Below are positions 1 to 7,946 of a DNA stretch of 64,000 nt, one piece after another. Source of the DNA: Halorussus rarus. GTDB taxonomy: Archaea; Halobacteriota; Halobacteria; Halobacteriales; Haladaptataceae. The stretch covers positions 1,015,589 through 1,079,588 of the forward strand of contig NZ_QPMJ01000001.1 of the NCBI RefSeq assembly GCF_003369835.1, written 5' to 3'. The position numbers and the translations under genes were made by a program. Within the stretch, counting starts at the first letter, position 1. Each line of letters opens with the position of its first letter. Below the pieces are notes generated by a model. It made no database searches. It was not told the origin of the DNA and worked only from the letters and a program-made list of their open reading frames with translations.

Positions 1-332
1 GCGAGGCCACCGGCACTGCCATCGCGGAGAACATCCGCGCGGTGTCGCGACCCGCGGAGGGAGCGAGTCCGACGACAACCACTGCCGCGACCACCCCCGA
101 CGGAGGCGACGGTGGCGGCCAGCAGGGCGACGTCGTCACGGTCGGCGAGTTCCAGAGAGCCAAAGAGCTGCTCGCGAACGGCCGGGACGTCAACTACCAG
201 GGCGCGTCGAGCCCCGTCGACCTCAACGAATCGCTCGAACCGCTCAATCAGTACACCATCATGCAGGTCCGGCAGGGGGAGACGGAGGTGCTCGAGACGG
301 TGCCCCGGTCGTTCTTCGAGGGGAAGCTCTGA
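1..332 (+). CDS. Branched-chain amino-acid ABC transporter substrate-binding protein, C-terminal part
   Basis: This is the 3' end of a gene that starts before the window; the reading frame is open from base 3. About 109 C-terminal residues are visible. The pattern EATGTAIAENIRAV, then an acidic Thr/Gly-rich stretch, then VTVGEF, KELLANG, INYQGASSPVDL-like text (here VNYQGASSPVDL) and a closing region that describes the ligand-binding lobe is typical of the LivK-type periplasmic-binding protein family in haloarchaea. These are lipoproteins that deliver amino acids or amides to an ABC permease at the outer membrane face. The following FAD oxidoreductase starts 6 bases after the stop, so the two are probably co-transcribed. 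The family call is fairly secure; the substrate is not determinable from this fragment. Confidence 0.7.
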   Translation, partial: EATGTAIAENIRAVSRPAEGASPTTTTAATTPDGGDGGGQQGDVVTVGEFQRAKELLANGRDVNYQGASSPVDLNESLEPLNQYTIMQVRQGETEVLETVPRSFFEGKL

Positions 333-338
333 ACCCGC

Positions 339-1538
339 ATGAGCACCGGCCCAACCCTCCCCGGACGGTCCGACGTGGTCGTGGTCGGCGGCGGCATCGT
401 CGGCACGAGCGCCGCGTACTTCCTCGCGACCGAAACCGACCGCGACGTGACCCTCGTCGAGAAGGGGGCAATCGCATCGGGGTCGACCGGCGACTCGTCG
501 GCCATCCTCCGGCACCACTACGGTCCCCAGGAACAGTACTCGCGGATGGCGTGGTGGAGCCACCAGTTCTACCGGCGGTTCGAGGCCGAGACCGGCGAGG
601 TGATCGCGCACGAGGACAACCCCCTCGTCAGGTTCGGTGTCGAAGGCGAACCGAGCGGCGACTACGCCGAGGCGGGCTACGACGTGCTCTCGTCACTCGA
701 CGTGCCCGTCAGCCGCTACGACCGCGAGGAGGCCGAGGAGCAGTATCCGATGCTGGGGTTCGACGAGTACGACTTCGCGGTCAGCGACGACGCCGCGAGC
801 TACTCCGACGGCACCGACGCCGCGAACGGTTTCGCGCGAGCGGCGGCCCGCGAGGGTGCGACAGTCGTGACCGGCGTCGAAGTCGAGGAGATCGCCGCGG
901 CCGACGGGGCAGTCGCCGGTGTCGAGACGAGCGACGGGCGCGTCGACTGTGACGACGCCGTACTGGCGGCCGGTCCGTGGACGCCCCGACTCGCCGAGAC
1001 GGTCGGCGTCGAGGTGCCGGTGACCGTCACCCGCGAGCAGGTCGTCGTCCTCGACCCGCCCGAGGAGTACGCCGAGACGTATCCCGACCTCACGCCGACG
1101 ACCGCGCTGCCCGGCGGCGAGTGGTACGTCCGGCCGGACTTCGGCGGCGGGATTCTGGTCGCGACCCACCACACCGGCGACGAGGTCGACCCGGACACGT
1201 ACGACCGGAAACCCGACGAGGAGACGCTGCTCGACCTCGTCGGCGCGCTTGACGAAGTCCTGCCGGGGCTGGGAGACGCCGAGATCGCCGGTCGGTATTG
1301 CGGCGTCTACTCGACGACGCCGGACCACGACTTCGTCGTCGACCAGGTTGGCCCCGAGGGCTGTTATCTGGCTTGCGGGTTCTCCGGCCACGGGTTCAAA
1401 CACGGTCCGGCGGTCGGCAAGATGCTGACCGACCTCCTGACCCGAGGCGACACCGACATGGCGGACGCGGCGTTCTTCTCGCTCGACCGGTTCGACGACG
1501 ACCCGGCGGGACACGGCCTGCCGGAGGACCTTGCCTGA
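339..1538 (+). CDS. FAD-dependent oxidoreductase of the DAO (D-amino acid/sarcosine oxidase) family
   Basis: A 399-residue protein of normal length for the DAO family. The N-terminus has the Rossmann FAD-binding motif VVVGGGIVGTSAAY (about residues 14-27), followed by the Glu-containing strand VTLVEK. The C-terminus has the second FAD contact GRYCGVYSTTPDHDF and the FSGHGFKHGP segment that closes the flavin site. Members oxidise secondary or primary amines of amino acids (sarcosine, glycine, dimethylglycine, D-amino acids). The substrate cannot be read from the sequence. It starts 6 bases after the amino-acid binding-protein gene, which suggests an operon for uptake and oxidation of an amino compound. 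Confidence 0.85.
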   Translation: MSTGPTLPGRSDVVVVGGGIVGTSAAYFLATETDRDVTLVEKGAIASGSTGDSSAILRHHYGPQEQYSRMAWWSHQFYRRFEAETGEVIAHEDNPLVRFGVEGEPSGDYAEAGYDVLSSLDVPVSRYDREEAEEQYPMLGFDEYDFAVSDDAASYSDGTDAANGFARAAAREGATVVTGVEVEEIAAADGAVAGVETSDGRVDCDDAVLAAGPWTPRLAETVGVEVPVTVTREQVVVLDPPEEYAETYPDLTPTTALPGGEWYVRPDFGGGILVATHHTGDEVDPDTYDRKPDEETLLDLVGALDEVLPGLGDAEIAGRYCGVYSTTPDHDFVVDQVGPEGCYLACGFSGHGFKHGPAVGKMLTDLLTRGDTDMADAAFFSLDRFDDDPAGHGLPEDLA

Positions 1539-1633
1539 GCGGCCGGAGCGTGCCGCGAGCCCCTCCCTCGAGACGGCACGGTCGGGTCCGACGCGTGCCC
1601 GGGTTTCACGGAACCCTGGTCCGTAGCCGCCGT

Positions 1634-3070
1634 ATGAACCTCCACTGGCACCGCCGGGACCTCCGGGTCGCTGACAACCGCGCGCTGGCCGAGGCCGCAT
1701 CGGACGGCGCGGCCGTACTGCCTGTCTTCGTTCTGGACCCGGAGGTGCTCGCTCACGCCGGACCGCCCAGAGTGGCGTTCCTGCTCGACGCCCTCCGGTC
1801 GCTCCGCGCGGACTATCGGGAACTGGGCGGCGACCTGCTCGTGACCCGGGGCGACCCCCGCGAGGAACTCCCACGCATCGCGGCAGAGCGCGACGCCGGA
1901 ACCGTCTACTGGAACCGCGACTACTCCGGCCTGGCCCGCGAGCGGGACGGCGAGGTTCGACTCGCGCTCGACGACGCCGGGATTCCGCGGGCGGCGTACC
2001 ACGACGAACTCCTCCACGAGCCCGGCAGCATCCGGACGAACGCGGGCGAGCACTACTCGGTGTTCAGCTACTTCTGGAAGAAGTGGCGCGACCGCGAGAA
2101 GGACGCCCCGGTCGACCCTCCGGCCGAGGGACGGGTCGCGACGCCCGACCGCTCCGAACTCCCGACGCTCGCCGACCTCGCGGTCGACGACCCCGAGGCC
2201 GAGATTCCCGCGGCGGGAACCGCTGCCGGCCGCGAGCGCCTCCGGTCGTTCTGCGACGAAGCCGTCTTCCGGTACGCCGAGGACCGCGACCACCCCGCCA
2301 GGGACGCCACCTCGCGGCTCTCGGTCCATCTCAAGTGGGGCACGGTCGGGGTTCGGGAGGTCTGGCGGGCGACCGAGGAGGCGATGGCGCGGGCGGACGG
2401 CGACCCCGACGACGACGGCGGGGATGCCGGCGAGCCGAGCGAGGCTGCGTCCGTTCGAGAGTATCAGCGGCAACTCGCGTGGCGGGAGTTATACGCCCAC
2501 GTGCTCGCGGCCCGCCCCGAGGTGGTGAGTCGGAACTACCGCGGGTACGAGAACGAGATCGGGTGGCGCGAGGACGAGACCGCCCTGCAGGCGTGGAAAG
2601 ACGGTCGGACCGGCTACCCCATCGTGGACGCCGCGATGCGCCAGCTCCGGGCAGAAGCGTGGATGCACAACCGCCTCCGGATGGTCGTCGCCTCGTTCCT
2701 CACGAAGGACCTCCTGCTCGACTGGCGCGAGGGGTACGACTGGTTCCGCGAGAGGCTGGCGGACCACGATCCCGCGAACGACGCCGGCGGCTGGCAGTGG
2801 GCCGCCTCGACCGGGACCGACGCCCAGCCGTACTTCCGGGTGTTCAACCCGATGACGCAGGGCGAGCGGTACGACCCCGACGCCGAGTTCGTCCGGGAGT
2901 ACGTCCCCGAGCTCCGGGATGCGAGCCCCGAGCAGGTCCACAGTTGGCACGAACTCGACGCCGCCGAGCGCGATCGAATCGCACCGGACTACCCCGCGCC
3001 GATAGTCGACCACGCCGAGCGCCGCGAGGAGGCCATCGCGATGTTCGAGCGCGCCCGCGGCGACGAATAG
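1634..3070 (+). CDS. phr: Deoxyribodipyrimidine photolyase (cryptochrome/photolyase family)
   Basis: A 478-residue flavoprotein predicted to repair UV-induced pyrimidine dimers with blue light. The N-terminal antenna domain begins NLHWHRRDLRVADN, the usual photolyase opening. The FAD domain contains TSRLSVHLKWG, WRELYAHVL, GYPIVDAAMRQL, MHNRLRMVVASFLTKDLL, and the strongly conserved segments around DHDPANDAGGWQW and YFRVFNPMTQ. The open frame extends further upstream, but ATG at 1634 matches the family N-terminus and lies after the FAD oxidoreductase stop. A light-repair enzyme fits a sun-exposed halophile. The class (CPD class I type) is inferred from these motifs; a 6-4 or cryptochrome role is less likely. 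Confidence 0.93.
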   Translation: MNLHWHRRDLRVADNRALAEAASDGAAVLPVFVLDPEVLAHAGPPRVAFLLDALRSLRADYRELGGDLLVTRGDPREELPRIAAERDAGTVYWNRDYSGLARERDGEVRLALDDAGIPRAAYHDELLHEPGSIRTNAGEHYSVFSYFWKKWRDREKDAPVDPPAEGRVATPDRSELPTLADLAVDDPEAEIPAAGTAAGRERLRSFCDEAVFRYAEDRDHPARDATSRLSVHLKWGTVGVREVWRATEEAMARADGDPDDDGGDAGEPSEAASVREYQRQLAWRELYAHVLAARPEVVSRNYRGYENEIGWREDETALQAWKDGRTGYPIVDAAMRQLRAEAWMHNRLRMVVASFLTKDLLLDWREGYDWFRERLADHDPANDAGGWQWAASTGTDAQPYFRVFNPMTQGERYDPDAEFVREYVPELRDASPEQVHSWHELDAAERDRIAPDYPAPIVDHAERREEAIAMFERARGDE

Positions 3071-3090
3071 CCAGTCGCTGGAGCTACCGC

Positions 3091-3615
3091 TTACTCGCCG
3101 AAGGGGTCCTCGAAGTCGTTCCGGATGAAGTACCGGACCCAGTTGCCGTAGGTCCGGTCGGCGGGGTGGTCTGCGACCTGCTCGTACCGGACGACGCCGT
3201 CGGTGTCGACGACGTAGGTCCCCGCGACGCCGGTCAGCCCGTGGCTGGTCTGCTCGGTCCCGCTGTACCGCTCGGCGACCTCTCCCTCGGGGTCGGCGAG
3301 CAACTGGAAGTTGTAGTCGAAGCGGTCGCGCATCTCGACCAGTTCCGGCAGTTCGCTCGTCACGACCGGGAGGACGTCCACGCCCTCGTTGAAGCGCAGG
3401 TCCTCGTACACCCTGCCGAACGTCGCCAACTGCTCGGCGCAGAAGCTGCACCAGTGGCCGCGGTTTATCAGGATGACGGTCGACCCGGAGTCGAGCGTCT
3501 CTTCGAGCGATACCTCGCCGCCGGACGTGCTTTCGAGGCTGAAGTCTGGCGCCTCGGAACCGTCGAGTGTCACGTCCGACCGGAGGGTAGCCAGTCCAAA
3601 GCGGTTTGCGACCAC
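3091..3615 (-). CDS. Peroxiredoxin-like (AhpC/TSA, redoxin-fold) protein
   Basis: A 174-residue thioredoxin-fold protein. After the entry segment APDFSLEST and VILINRGHWCSFCAEQL (about residues 38-65), it continues with a VLPVVTSE strand, then LLADPEGEVAERY and GTYVVDTDGVVRY, as in AhpC/TSA and redoxin families. The Cys pair WCSFC is the probable redox site, more like a CxxC redoxin than a classical peroxiredoxin TxxC. It may reduce peroxides or act as a thiol oxidoreductase in the cytoplasm; there is no signal peptide. It is convergent with the photolyase gene and divergent from the DsbA-like lipoprotein gene, giving three redox-related genes in a row. Confidence 0.82.
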   Translation of the reverse strand: MVANRFGLATLRSDVTLDGSEAPDFSLESTSGGEVSLEETLDSGSTVILINRGHWCSFCAEQLATFGRVYEDLRFNEGVDVLPVVTSELPELVEMRDRFDYNFQLLADPEGEVAERYSGTEQTSHGLTGVAGTYVVDTDGVVRYEQVADHPADRTYGNWVRYFIRNDFEDPFGE

Positions 3616-3766
3616 GGCGGAACCGGCCGCGCTCTGTGACGCGGAACGGAGCGGCGCGGGAGTCTACGTGGTCGACTCGTCCGACAGGTCGAACGATCAG
3701 GACGAGCGCCGATTGCCGTTGCTGCGACCGAATAATGTATGAATCCCCCAATCACATACAAGAACG

Positions 3767-4510
3767 ATGACGAGCCAGACGTCTCGACGGACTCTCCTGA
3801 CCGGCACCGCCGCGGCCGCCCTCTCGGGTCTCGCCGGCTGTTCGACACTCACCGGCTCGGGCTCCGGGACGACGACAACTGCGTCGGCGCTGACCGACAC
3901 GAAGGTCCGCGCCTCGACCGCCGAGACCGGGTACGGCATCGACCTGAGCGCCAACCCGGTGCTGGGGTCGAGCGATGCCCCGGTCGACGTCTACTACTGG
4001 ACGGACTACCAGTGCCCGTTCTGCGGGCGGTTCGAGGAGAACGCGTTTCCGAAGCTGCTGGAGAACCACGTCGCCGCGGGGGAGATTCGGCTCGTCCTGC
4101 TCCAGTTCCCCAACATCGGCGAGGCGTCGACGACTGCCGCCCGACTCGACAAGTGCGTCTGGCGGCAAGTGAAGGAGTCGAACCCCGGCGCGTACCTCGA
4201 CTGGCACGCCGCGGTGTTCGATGCACAGGAGAAGCCCAACTCCGGGTGGGCGACGATGCCGAACCTCATCGACATCGGTAACGACATCGACGGCCTCGAC
4301 GCCGAGGTCGCCACCGACTGCAGGAAGAACGAGACCGAGTGGGCGAAGAGCGCGGTCGGCGACGACGTGTCGGCGGGGACCGACAGCGGCATCTCGGCCA
4401 CGCCCGGGTTCGTGCTCTACAACACGGAGTCGGACAAGGCCGGACGAATCGTCGGTGCGCAGCCGTACGAGCGGTTCGAGAGCGCGATCGAGCAGGTCAA
4501 GAACGCATGA
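3767..4510 (+). CDS. Tat-exported DsbA-like thiol oxidoreductase lipoprotein
   Basis: A 247-residue protein. The N-terminus has a twin-arginine signal (SRRTLL) with a hydrophobic Ala/Leu stretch, ending in the lipobox LAGC, so it should be exported folded and lipid-anchored outside the cell. After a Thr/Ser-rich linker comes a DsbA/Thioredoxin_4 domain with active site QCPFCGRFEE (about residues 84-93), and the cis-Pro-like loop ISATPGFVLYN. Such proteins form or shuffle disulphides in exported proteins. Its stop overlaps the start of the next gene by the ATGA junction, so the two are translated together and may work as a pair. Confidence 0.85.
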   Translation: MTSQTSRRTLLTGTAAAALSGLAGCSTLTGSGSGTTTTASALTDTKVRASTAETGYGIDLSANPVLGSSDAPVDVYYWTDYQCPFCGRFEENAFPKLLENHVAAGEIRLVLLQFPNIGEASTTAARLDKCVWRQVKESNPGAYLDWHAAVFDAQEKPNSGWATMPNLIDIGNDIDGLDAEVATDCRKNETEWAKSAVGDDVSAGTDSGISATPGFVLYNTESDKAGRIVGAQPYERFESAIEQVKNA

Positions 4511-5037
4511 CCGGGGCCGAATTAGCCGACCGGCTCGGCGGCCGGCTTCGCGGGGCGCTGACCTATCCGTTCGGGTCGGGTCGGCGCGCGGTCGCGACCG
4601 GAGTCGTCGCTACCGCGACGTACGTCCTGCTGGTCCTCTCGACGTTCCCCCGGATGTCGCTCCAGATGCTCGGGGCCGGGCTCCACTGGTTCGACGAGAC
4701 GCTGATTCTGCTGACGCAAAACACCTACGCGACCAACGGCGCCACGGGGCTCGGGCTGATCGCGGTGTACGCCGGACTCACCGGGGTCGCCGTGATCAAT
4801 ACTGCCGGGCAGGTCAGGACGGCGGGCGTGTCCAGCGCCTCGGACTTGTTGGGCGTGCTCCCCGGGCTCGTCGCCTCGGGGTGTGCGAGCTGCGGCGCCG
4901 GCCTGCTCGGGTTCCTCGGGTTCGCCGGTGCGATGGCGGCGTTGCCCTTCCACGGTGACCTGCTGCGCGTCGGCGGTATCGCGCTCCTGCTGGGGTTCCT
5001 CGCGCGCTCGGGCGATCCCCGGGAGTGCAGGGTCTGA
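4507..5037 (+). CDS. Small polytopic membrane protein with a CASC motif
   Basis: A 176-residue protein with about four hydrophobic segments (roughly residues 28-50, 70-100, 112-135 and 140-165). The start ATG overlaps the stop of the DsbA-like lipoprotein gene. Inside a hydrophobic region it has GCASCGAGLLGF, a paired-cysteine motif next to the membrane. I do not recognise a characterised family beyond haloarchaeal membrane proteins of this kind. The tight coupling to an exported CPFC oxidoreductase suggests that the CASC pair could exchange electrons with it, as DsbB or VKOR do for DsbA, but this is inference. The frame continues upstream but the overlap start is the best supported. Confidence 0.72.
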   Translation: MTGAELADRLGGRLRGALTYPFGSGRRAVATGVVATATYVLLVLSTFPRMSLQMLGAGLHWFDETLILLTQNTYATNGATGLGLIAVYAGLTGVAVINTAGQVRTAGVSSASDLLGVLPGLVASGCASCGAGLLGFLGFAGAMAALPFHGDLLRVGGIALLLGFLARSGDPRECRV

Positions 5038-5104
5038 CCGGCGCCGGGCCTCGGGTCGCGGTCTGCGTGTCCGCGAACCCGCATATCGCCATCTCGACCA
5101 CTCG

Positions 5105-5117
5105 CTTAAAGCTTAAC
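5105..5117 (+). promoter_or_regulatory. TATA-like box upstream of the first SOD gene
   Basis: The AT-rich run CTTAAAGCTTAAC stands out in GC-rich sequence and ends 38 nt before the GTG start at 5156. A transcription start about 25 nt downstream would leave a short leader carrying the purine-rich GGGGGAG stretch near 5141 as ribosome binding site. Inferred from archaeal promoter rules. Confidence 0.45.
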
Positions 5118-5155
5118 CCCGTGGCCGTTGCCCCGAGAGACGGGGGAGAGACAAA

Positions 5156-5788
5156 GTGGCTACTTACGAACTACCTGAGCTACCGTACGACTACGACGCG
5201 CTCGAACCGGCCATCGACCAGCGCATCATGGAGCTGCACCACGACAAGCACCACCAGGGGTACGTCGACGGGGCGAACGCCGCCCTCGACAAACTCGAGG
5301 AGATGCGGGGCTCCGACGACTGGGGCGACGTCCGGTCGGTCAAGCGCAGCCTCGCGTTCAACCTCTCGGGCCACGTCAACCACACCGTCTTCTGGCAGAA
5401 CATGCACCCCGACGGCGGGGGCGAACCTTCCGGAGACGTCGCCGACGCCTTCGACGAGCACTTCGGCGGCTACGACCAGTTCAAGTCGGACTTCTCGCAG
5501 GCCGCGAAGGGCGTCGAGGGCTCCGGGTGGGGCATGCTGGTGTACGACCACATCGCGGACAAGCCCATCGTCGCCGCGGCCGAGAACCACCAGAACCAGC
5601 ACCCGCAGGGCGCGACCCCGCTGCTGGTCTGCGACGTCTGGGAGCACGCCTACTACCTCCAGTACGAGAACAACCGCGGCGACTACGTCGACAACTTCTG
5701 GGACGTGGTGAACTGGGACGACGTCGAGCAGCGCTACCAGCAGGCACAACAGGCCGACACGATTCCCAAGCAGACCCAGACGCACTAG
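5156..5788 (+). CDS. sod: Superoxide dismutase (Fe/Mn family), copy 1
   Basis: A 210-residue Fe/Mn SOD that starts with GTG. It begins YELPELPYDYDALEP, with metal ligands recognisable as His in MELHHDKHHQGYV (about residue 28), His in NLSGHVNHTVFW, and the Asp and His of VCDVWEHAYYLQYENNRGDYV. This is the full length of the family. The enzyme converts superoxide to peroxide and oxygen in the cytoplasm; haloarchaeal members usually use manganese. A second SOD gene follows 208 bases downstream with its own promoter, and the two proteins are clearly different in sequence, so this is an old duplication or separate acquisition. Confidence 0.95.
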   Translation: MATYELPELPYDYDALEPAIDQRIMELHHDKHHQGYVDGANAALDKLEEMRGSDDWGDVRSVKRSLAFNLSGHVNHTVFWQNMHPDGGGEPSGDVADAFDEHFGGYDQFKSDFSQAAKGVEGSGWGMLVYDHIADKPIVAAAENHQNQHPQGATPLLVCDVWEHAYYLQYENNRGDYVDNFWDVVNWDDVEQRYQQAQQADTIPKQTQTH

Positions 5789-5952
5789 TCGAGACGGCTC
5801 GTCGTAGTCTGACCGACCCGGTCGACGGCCGGCGGAAACCTAACTAAACTTACTTTAATCGATTTCACCGGTCGGCGGCAGAACGCCACGGAGATAGCCT
5901 TGCGGCCGGATTCGGGACCGACCTAGAGGGATGTTAGCAGTCGACTTCTCAA

Positions 5953-5960
5953 GGTTTAAC
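5953..5960 (+). promoter_or_regulatory. TATA-like box of the second SOD gene
   Basis: GGTTTAAC ends 36 nt before the ATG at 5997. A clear Shine-Dalgarno GGAGGT lies at 5985-5990, six bases before the ATG, so this transcript probably has a short leader and uses SD-led initiation. Confidence 0.45.
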
Positions 5961-5996
5961 ACCGTGAAGTGACATCTAACTACTGGAGGTTCAATT

Positions 5997-6608
5997 ATGT
6001 CCGAGCGATCCAACCCCGAACTGCCACCGCTTCCGTACGACTACGACGCACTCGAGCCACACGTCAGCGAACAGGTGCTCACGTGGCACCACGACACCCA
6101 CCACCAGGGCTACGTCAACGGGCTCGACAGCGCCGAGGAGACGCTGGCCGAGAACCGCGAGAGCGGCGACTACGGCGGCACCGCGGGCGCGCTCGGCGAC
6201 GTGACCCACAACGGCTCGGGTCACTACCTGCACACGCTGTTCTGGGAGAACATGTCCCCGAACGGCGGCGGCGAACCCGAGGGCGACCTGCTCGACCGCA
6301 TCGAGGAGGACTTCGGCTCCTACGAGGGCTGGAAGGGCGAGTTCGAGACCGCGGCGAGCGCCGCCGGCGGCTGGGCGCTCCTGGTCTACGACCCCGTCGC
6401 GAAGCAGCTCCGCAACCTCGCGGTCGACAAGCACGACAACGGCGCGCTGTGGGGCGCACACCCCATCCTGGCGCTCGACGTCTGGGAGCACTCGTACTAC
6501 TACGACTACGGTCCGGACCGCGGCGACTTCGTCGACAACTTCTTCGAGGTCGTCGACTGGGACAACGTCGCCGAGCAGTACGAGAAGACGGTCGGCAACC
6601 ACGAGTAA
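5997..6608 (+). CDS. sod: Superoxide dismutase (Fe/Mn family), copy 2
   Basis: A 203-residue Fe/Mn superoxide dismutase. It shares LPYDYDALEP, the first ligand region HHDTHHQGYV, SGHYLHTLFWENM, and the last ligands in LDVWEHSYYYDYGPDRGDFVDNFF with copy 1, but differs through the middle. Start ATG is supported by GGAGGT six bases upstream. It is on the same strand as copy 1, but the 208-base gap contains its own TATA-like box, so it can be expressed independently. Two adjacent non-identical SODs suggest one constitutive and one stress-induced enzyme; which is which cannot be told here. Confidence 0.95.
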   Translation: MSERSNPELPPLPYDYDALEPHVSEQVLTWHHDTHHQGYVNGLDSAEETLAENRESGDYGGTAGALGDVTHNGSGHYLHTLFWENMSPNGGGEPEGDLLDRIEEDFGSYEGWKGEFETAASAAGGWALLVYDPVAKQLRNLAVDKHDNGALWGAHPILALDVWEHSYYYDYGPDRGDFVDNFFEVVDWDNVAEQYEKTVGNHE

Positions 6609-6690
6609 GCTCTCGAGCTACCGCTTTTCTTTCGCGCGACACTCCCGGACGGTCGCGAGTCTAGCCGTTGCAGCGTCCCAGCGGTCCATC

Positions 6691-7005
6691 TCAGTCCTCG
6701 ATAGCCGCGAGAAACGCCGCCAGTACACGGTCGGGCGGCGCGGCCACGGCGACGGTCTTCTTCGAGGACGACGCCCCTCGTGCGAGTCGCGCCGGCGCGT
6801 CGGCGAGGTCGGAGACCGCGTCGGTCAATTCGGCGTTCGCCCGCCCGTCGCGGGCCGGTTCCGACAGCCGGGCCTCGAAGCGGTTGCGCCACTCGTTGAA
6901 GCCGCCGGGGACCCGCCGGTCGGCCGCGCCGGGGGTCACGTCGAAGGCGACCAGCGTCTCGTCGCCCGACTCGGTCAGCGCGTCCTCGGGGTCGCCCGTG
7001 GCCAT
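6691..7005 (-). CDS. DUF167 (YggU/UPF0235) family protein
   Basis: A 104-residue protein of the DUF167 family, found across bacteria, archaea and eukaryotes. The family fingerprint is seen as FDVTPGAADRRV (about residues 22-33), then RLSEPARDGRANAEL and the end segment VAAPPDRVLAAF. The fold is a small alpha/beta domain and the biochemical function is unknown. It is convergent with the second SOD gene, with about 80 bases between the stops containing a T-rich run that might act as terminator. The next upstream gene on the same strand ends 60 bases before its start. Confidence 0.82.
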   Translation of the reverse strand: MATGDPEDALTESGDETLVAFDVTPGAADRRVPGGFNEWRNRFEARLSEPARDGRANAELTDAVSDLADAPARLARGASSSKKTVAVAAPPDRVLAAFLAAIED

Positions 7006-7065
7006 GCTCGGCGGTAGGACGGGCGTCGAGAAGAAGGCTCCGCCACGTGCTGTCGCGGGGTCGAA

Positions 7066-7497
7066 TCACTCCGGCGCGAACGCGTCCGCCGGGTAGTCGG
7101 CGACCACGGACTCGATGGCGTCGTGGAGCGCGCCGAAGTCGTAGCCGCCCTCGCGCCGGTCGAAGCTCCCGAACGCGCCGATTTTCGCGTCGCCCTCGCT
7201 CAGGAAGGTCCGGAACTGCTCGTAGCCGTCGAACCCCCGCACGGTGTACTCGTAGGAGGCGTAGTGGAGGTCGCTGTAGGTCTCGCGGGTGACGAAGCCG
7301 TACCGCTCGTTGTCGACGAACTGCGAGACGTCGACGTCGGCGATCTTGTCGCACACGTCCTCGCGGACGTACAGTTCCTCGTGGTCGCGCTGGTCGAACA
7401 ACCACACGTCGCGGAGGGCGTCGCCCTCGAACATCGAGAACGCGTCGACGAGCGCCGACTTGGCGCCCCGCCTACGCTCCTCGGTAGCGTCTCCCAT
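7066..7497 (-). CDS. Conserved haloarchaeal acidic protein of unknown function
   Basis: A predicted 143-residue protein. The frame is open further upstream (to 7617), but the internal start MGDATEERR at 7497 gives a normal haloarchaeal N-terminus and removes a non-acidic, Ala-rich lead-in. Visible features are ALVDAFSMFEGDALRDVWLFDQ, ELYVREDV and VFDNERYGF-like text (here QFVDNERYGFVTRE), with many aromatic residues and no transmembrane segments or cofactor motif. I recognise the general type as a soluble haloarchaeal conserved protein but cannot assign a function. It probably forms a two-gene unit with the DUF167 gene. Confidence 0.6.
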   Translation of the reverse strand: MGDATEERRRGAKSALVDAFSMFEGDALRDVWLFDQRDHEELYVREDVCDKIADVDVSQFVDNERYGFVTRETYSDLHYASYEYTVRGFDGYEQFRTFLSEGDAKIGAFGSFDRREGGYDFGALHDAIESVVADYPADAFAPE

Positions 7498-7667
7498 CGA
7501 TACGAAACATGAGAAGGCACCATGCATAAAAATTAGGACTTCGGCTGCCGCGACGAGAGCCGACTCGGGGTTCAGACGACCGGCGTTGGCCACCGATTGC
7601 CAAATGAACGCACGCACGGTCGCCGAAAGACGAACGTTTTACGCCGCGCTCGGCCGTACGGCCGGAC

Positions 7668-7946
7668 ATGCCTAAACCCAAGTCGGACTTCGAACAGCTC
7701 CACCCCTGCGACTTCTACACCGCCGACGAACTGCTCGACGCCGACGCGATGTACACCGTCTACGAGATCGCCCGGCTGCTCCAGGGGCTCGACCCCGACG
7801 CCGAGATCGAGGCCGAGACCGAGGACATCCTGCTCGACTGGGCCATCCCGTGGGTGATGAACAACGCCGCCGACCTCGTCATCGCCGAACCGGAGAGCGA
7901 CGACGAGCCGGGTTACTACGGCCTCAAGCCCGACGACGACCGATGA
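7668..7946 (+). CDS. Small haloarchaeal conserved protein (DUF5827-like)
   Basis: A 92-residue acidic soluble protein. Conserved-looking stretches are HPCDFYTADELL, MYTVYEIARLLQGLDP and ILLDWAIPWVMNNAADLV. It resembles the haloarchaeal DUF5827 family as I recall it, without a known role. Its stop overlaps the start of the following P-loop NTPase gene (ATGA), so the two are co-translated and may act together. Confidence 0.65.
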   Translation: MPKPKSDFEQLHPCDFYTADELLDADAMYTVYEIARLLQGLDPDAEIEAETEDILLDWAIPWVMNNAADLVIAEPESDDEPGYYGLKPDDDR

